Positions 34,868 through 35,807 of a stretch of 35,807 bases of DNA are shown one piece after another. Positions within the stretch are counted from its first letter, which is position 1, and each line of letters opens with the position of its first letter. The DNA is from Pseudomonadota bacterium (GTDB lineage: Bacteria; Pseudomonadota; Alphaproteobacteria; Caulobacterales; Caulobacteraceae). The position numbers were made by a program, and so were the translations under genes. The stretch lies in assembly GCA_020161365.1 (NCBI GenBank), contig JAIUNU010000021.1, positions 1-35,807 on the forward strand, given 5' to 3'. The notes below the pieces were generated by a model. That model was not told the DNA's origin. It did no database searches and saw only the letters and a program-made list of their open reading frames with translations.

Positions 34868-34996
34868 CAGCGATCTGATTAACTGCCTGTTGGCGGGTCG
34901 ATCAACGTCGCAACCTTTGGTTCCGAAGGCTGTGGGCCCTGCGACGTAGACAGGCGCAGAGTCTCTCCTCGCCCCGCCTGCGCAGACCATTGCTCG

Positions 34997-35440
34997 TCAG
35001 TCTCGCACGATCGCTTCGTGCAGCGCCTGGACCTGCCGGTTCAGTGCGCCGAGGTCCTCGCCACTCATGCCGGACCGCTCCAGCAGGGCCTTGTTCAGGC
35101 ATCCCGACTGACTCAACAGGGCCCGGCCGGCCTCCGTCATCGTCACTTCGACCTTGCGCTCGTCCTCGAGCCCGCGCCGCCGCATGACTAGGCCGGCGGC
35201 CTCCAGACGTTTGACCAGCGGCGTCACGGTGCTGGACTCAAGGTCCAGCCGCGCTGCGATCGCACCGATCGTGGCGCCGTCGCTCTCGCCCAGCGCGTTC
35301 AGCACAAGATACTGCGGATAGGTCAGGCCCATTGCGTCCAGCAAGGGCTTGTAGGCTCGGGTGATCGCCATGCTGGTGGCGTAGAGAGTGTAGCAGATTT
35401 GCTGATCAAGGGGGTGTGGTGGCGGCGTCTTTGTTGTCAT
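34997..35440 (-). CDS. ohrR: OhrR-type MarR family peroxide-sensing repressor
   Basis: A 147-residue MarR-family regulator. LDQQICYTLYATSMAITRAYKPLLDAMGLTYPQYLVLNALGE near the N-terminus is the OhrR signature and includes the reactive cysteine (Cys16). The winged HTH follows (IGAIAARLDLESSTVTPLVKRLEAAGLVMRRR, DERKVEVTMTEAG). A second cysteine, Cys114, lies in the C-terminal helices, so it may act as a 2-Cys sensor. In the family, organic hydroperoxides oxidise the N-terminal Cys and release DNA. It is divergent from an alpha/beta hydrolase rather than an ohr gene, though an ohr gene could lie elsewhere. The start is ATG 35440. Confidence 0.87.
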   Translation of the reverse strand: MTTKTPPPHPLDQQICYTLYATSMAITRAYKPLLDAMGLTYPQYLVLNALGESDGATIGAIAARLDLESSTVTPLVKRLEAAGLVMRRRGLEDERKVEVTMTEAGRALLSQSGCLNKALLERSGMSGEDLGALNRQVQALHEAIVRD

Positions 35441-35523
35441 GAACCCTTCTTATCACAAAAAAGGATATCGCAATAATAAAATGCTGGACAGGCGCACAGG
35501 GCCGGCGTAGGCCTATTTCGTTC

Positions 35524-35544
35524 TCGCGATAATCATTTTCGCGA
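35524..35544. promoter_or_regulatory. Near-perfect 21-bp palindrome, candidate OhrR operator
   Basis: TCGCGATAAT and ATTTTCGCGA flank a single central C, with only one of ten base pairs mismatched. It ends 20 bases before the hydrolase ATG, inside the ohrR-hydrolase divergent region. A related element, GATATCGCAATAATA, is at 35464-35478 near the ohrR start. Assignment to OhrR rests on location. Confidence 0.5.
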
Positions 35545-35564
35545 TCAATAGATGAGAGATGATC

Positions 35565-35807
35565 ATGAGCCAGTCGAACCAAGCTTCCCGCCGGAATGTG
35601 ATGACCGCCGGTTTCGGTCTCGCCGCCGCCGCTTCGCTGGGCGCTTCCGCCCAAGCGGCGCCCACCGCCAAAAAGCCGGCCGCCTCGCCCCACGCGGCCA
35701 ACCGCGCCGAAAGCGGTTTCGTCACCACCCAGGACGGCGTCCAGATCTTCTACAAGGACTGGGGTCCCAAGAGCGCCCAGCCGATCGTGTTCCACCACGG
35801 CTGGCCG
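35565..35807 (+). CDS. Tat-exported alpha/beta hydrolase, N-terminal fragment
   Basis: The first 81 codons lie in the window; the gene continues past the end. The leader SRRNVMTAGFGLAAAASLGASAQAA is a Tat signal. The mature part, FVTTQDGVQIFYKDWGP...PIVFHHGWP, is the start of an alpha/beta hydrolase of the non-haem chloroperoxidase/haloperoxidase-like group, in which HGWP forms part of the oxyanion region. The catalytic Ser, Asp and His are beyond the window. It is divergent from the OhrR gene and so probably induced by organic peroxides. The start ATG has a GAGAG site. Confidence 0.82.
   Translation, partial: MSQSNQASRRNVMTAGFGLAAAASLGASAQAAPTAKKPAASPHAANRAESGFVTTQDGVQIFYKDWGPKSAQPIVFHHGWP

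Noticed and set aside
1..35807. CRISPR arrays, tRNA or rRNA genes, insertion sequences, riboswitches
   Set aside because: I looked for spaced direct repeats, tRNA-like cloverleaf ends, transposase motifs and common riboswitch cores by eye and found none. A covariance-model scan would be needed to exclude small RNAs.

Overview
The window looks like chromosomal DNA of a free-living, GC-rich alphaproteobacterium, most likely Caulobacter or a close relative. The grounds are the base composition and codon use, three large TonB-dependent receptors in 36 kb (one with the Caulobacter/Xanthomonas-type plug), Tat-exported enzymes, and an aldarate catabolic module of the kind seen in Caulobacterales. 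This is inferred from the sequence alone. I saw no rRNA, tRNA, CRISPR array, insertion sequence or phage gene.

Region 1 (1-10.3 kb) is a sulfide/persulfide defence island. A minus-strand operon encodes sulfide:quinone oxidoreductase, thioredoxin 2, a one-helix DUF2892 protein and a TolC-type outer-membrane channel. The divergent plus-strand operon encodes a single-domain rhodanese, an RND adaptor lipoprotein, an RND permease and an ArsR regulator of the BigR/SqrR/YgaV type. Next come a TSUP (TauE/SafE) exporter and a divergent persulfide dioxygenase. At the left edge lies the first 27 codons of cydA, for the sulfide-tolerant cytochrome bd oxidase. Three promoter regions (cydA; SQR/rhodanese; TSUP/dioxygenase) carry one related 16-bp operator of the form ATwC-N8-GwAT, placed in or beside likely core promoter elements. 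I infer one ArsR-controlled regulon combining sulfide oxidation, persulfide handling, sulfur-oxyanion export, a complete tripartite efflux pump and sulfide-resistant respiration.

Region 2 (10.3-11.5 kb) has no convincing gene. It includes an AT-rich stretch and a possible DUF2274 remnant.

Region 3 (11.5-22.9 kb) is a hexuronate/aldarate locus. 5-dehydro-4-deoxyglucarate dehydratase, 2,5-dioxovalerate dehydrogenase and a LysR regulator overlap or nearly abut. They are followed by a secreted type-B carboxylesterase, a convergent Tat-exported 614-aa protein that I do not recognise, an MFS organic-anion symporter and a divergent TonB receptor. Together they suggest outer-membrane uptake, periplasmic trimming or de-esterification, inner-membrane import and conversion to 2-oxoglutarate.

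Region 4 (23-33.8 kb) begins with an orphan DUF2274 gene. A minus-strand operon follows: TonB receptor, metzincin-like zinc protease, and an amidohydrolase with a C-terminal CIA30-like domain. A second TonB receptor is divergent. This looks like peptide or peptide-like nutrient scavenging. A strong hairpin lies just upstream of the operon's ribosome binding site.

Region 5 (33.8 kb to end) holds a DUF4287/DUF5655 gene, an OhrR-type MarR peroxide sensor and the start of a divergent Tat-exported alpha/beta hydrolase. A near-perfect 21-bp palindrome sits just upstream of the hydrolase gene.
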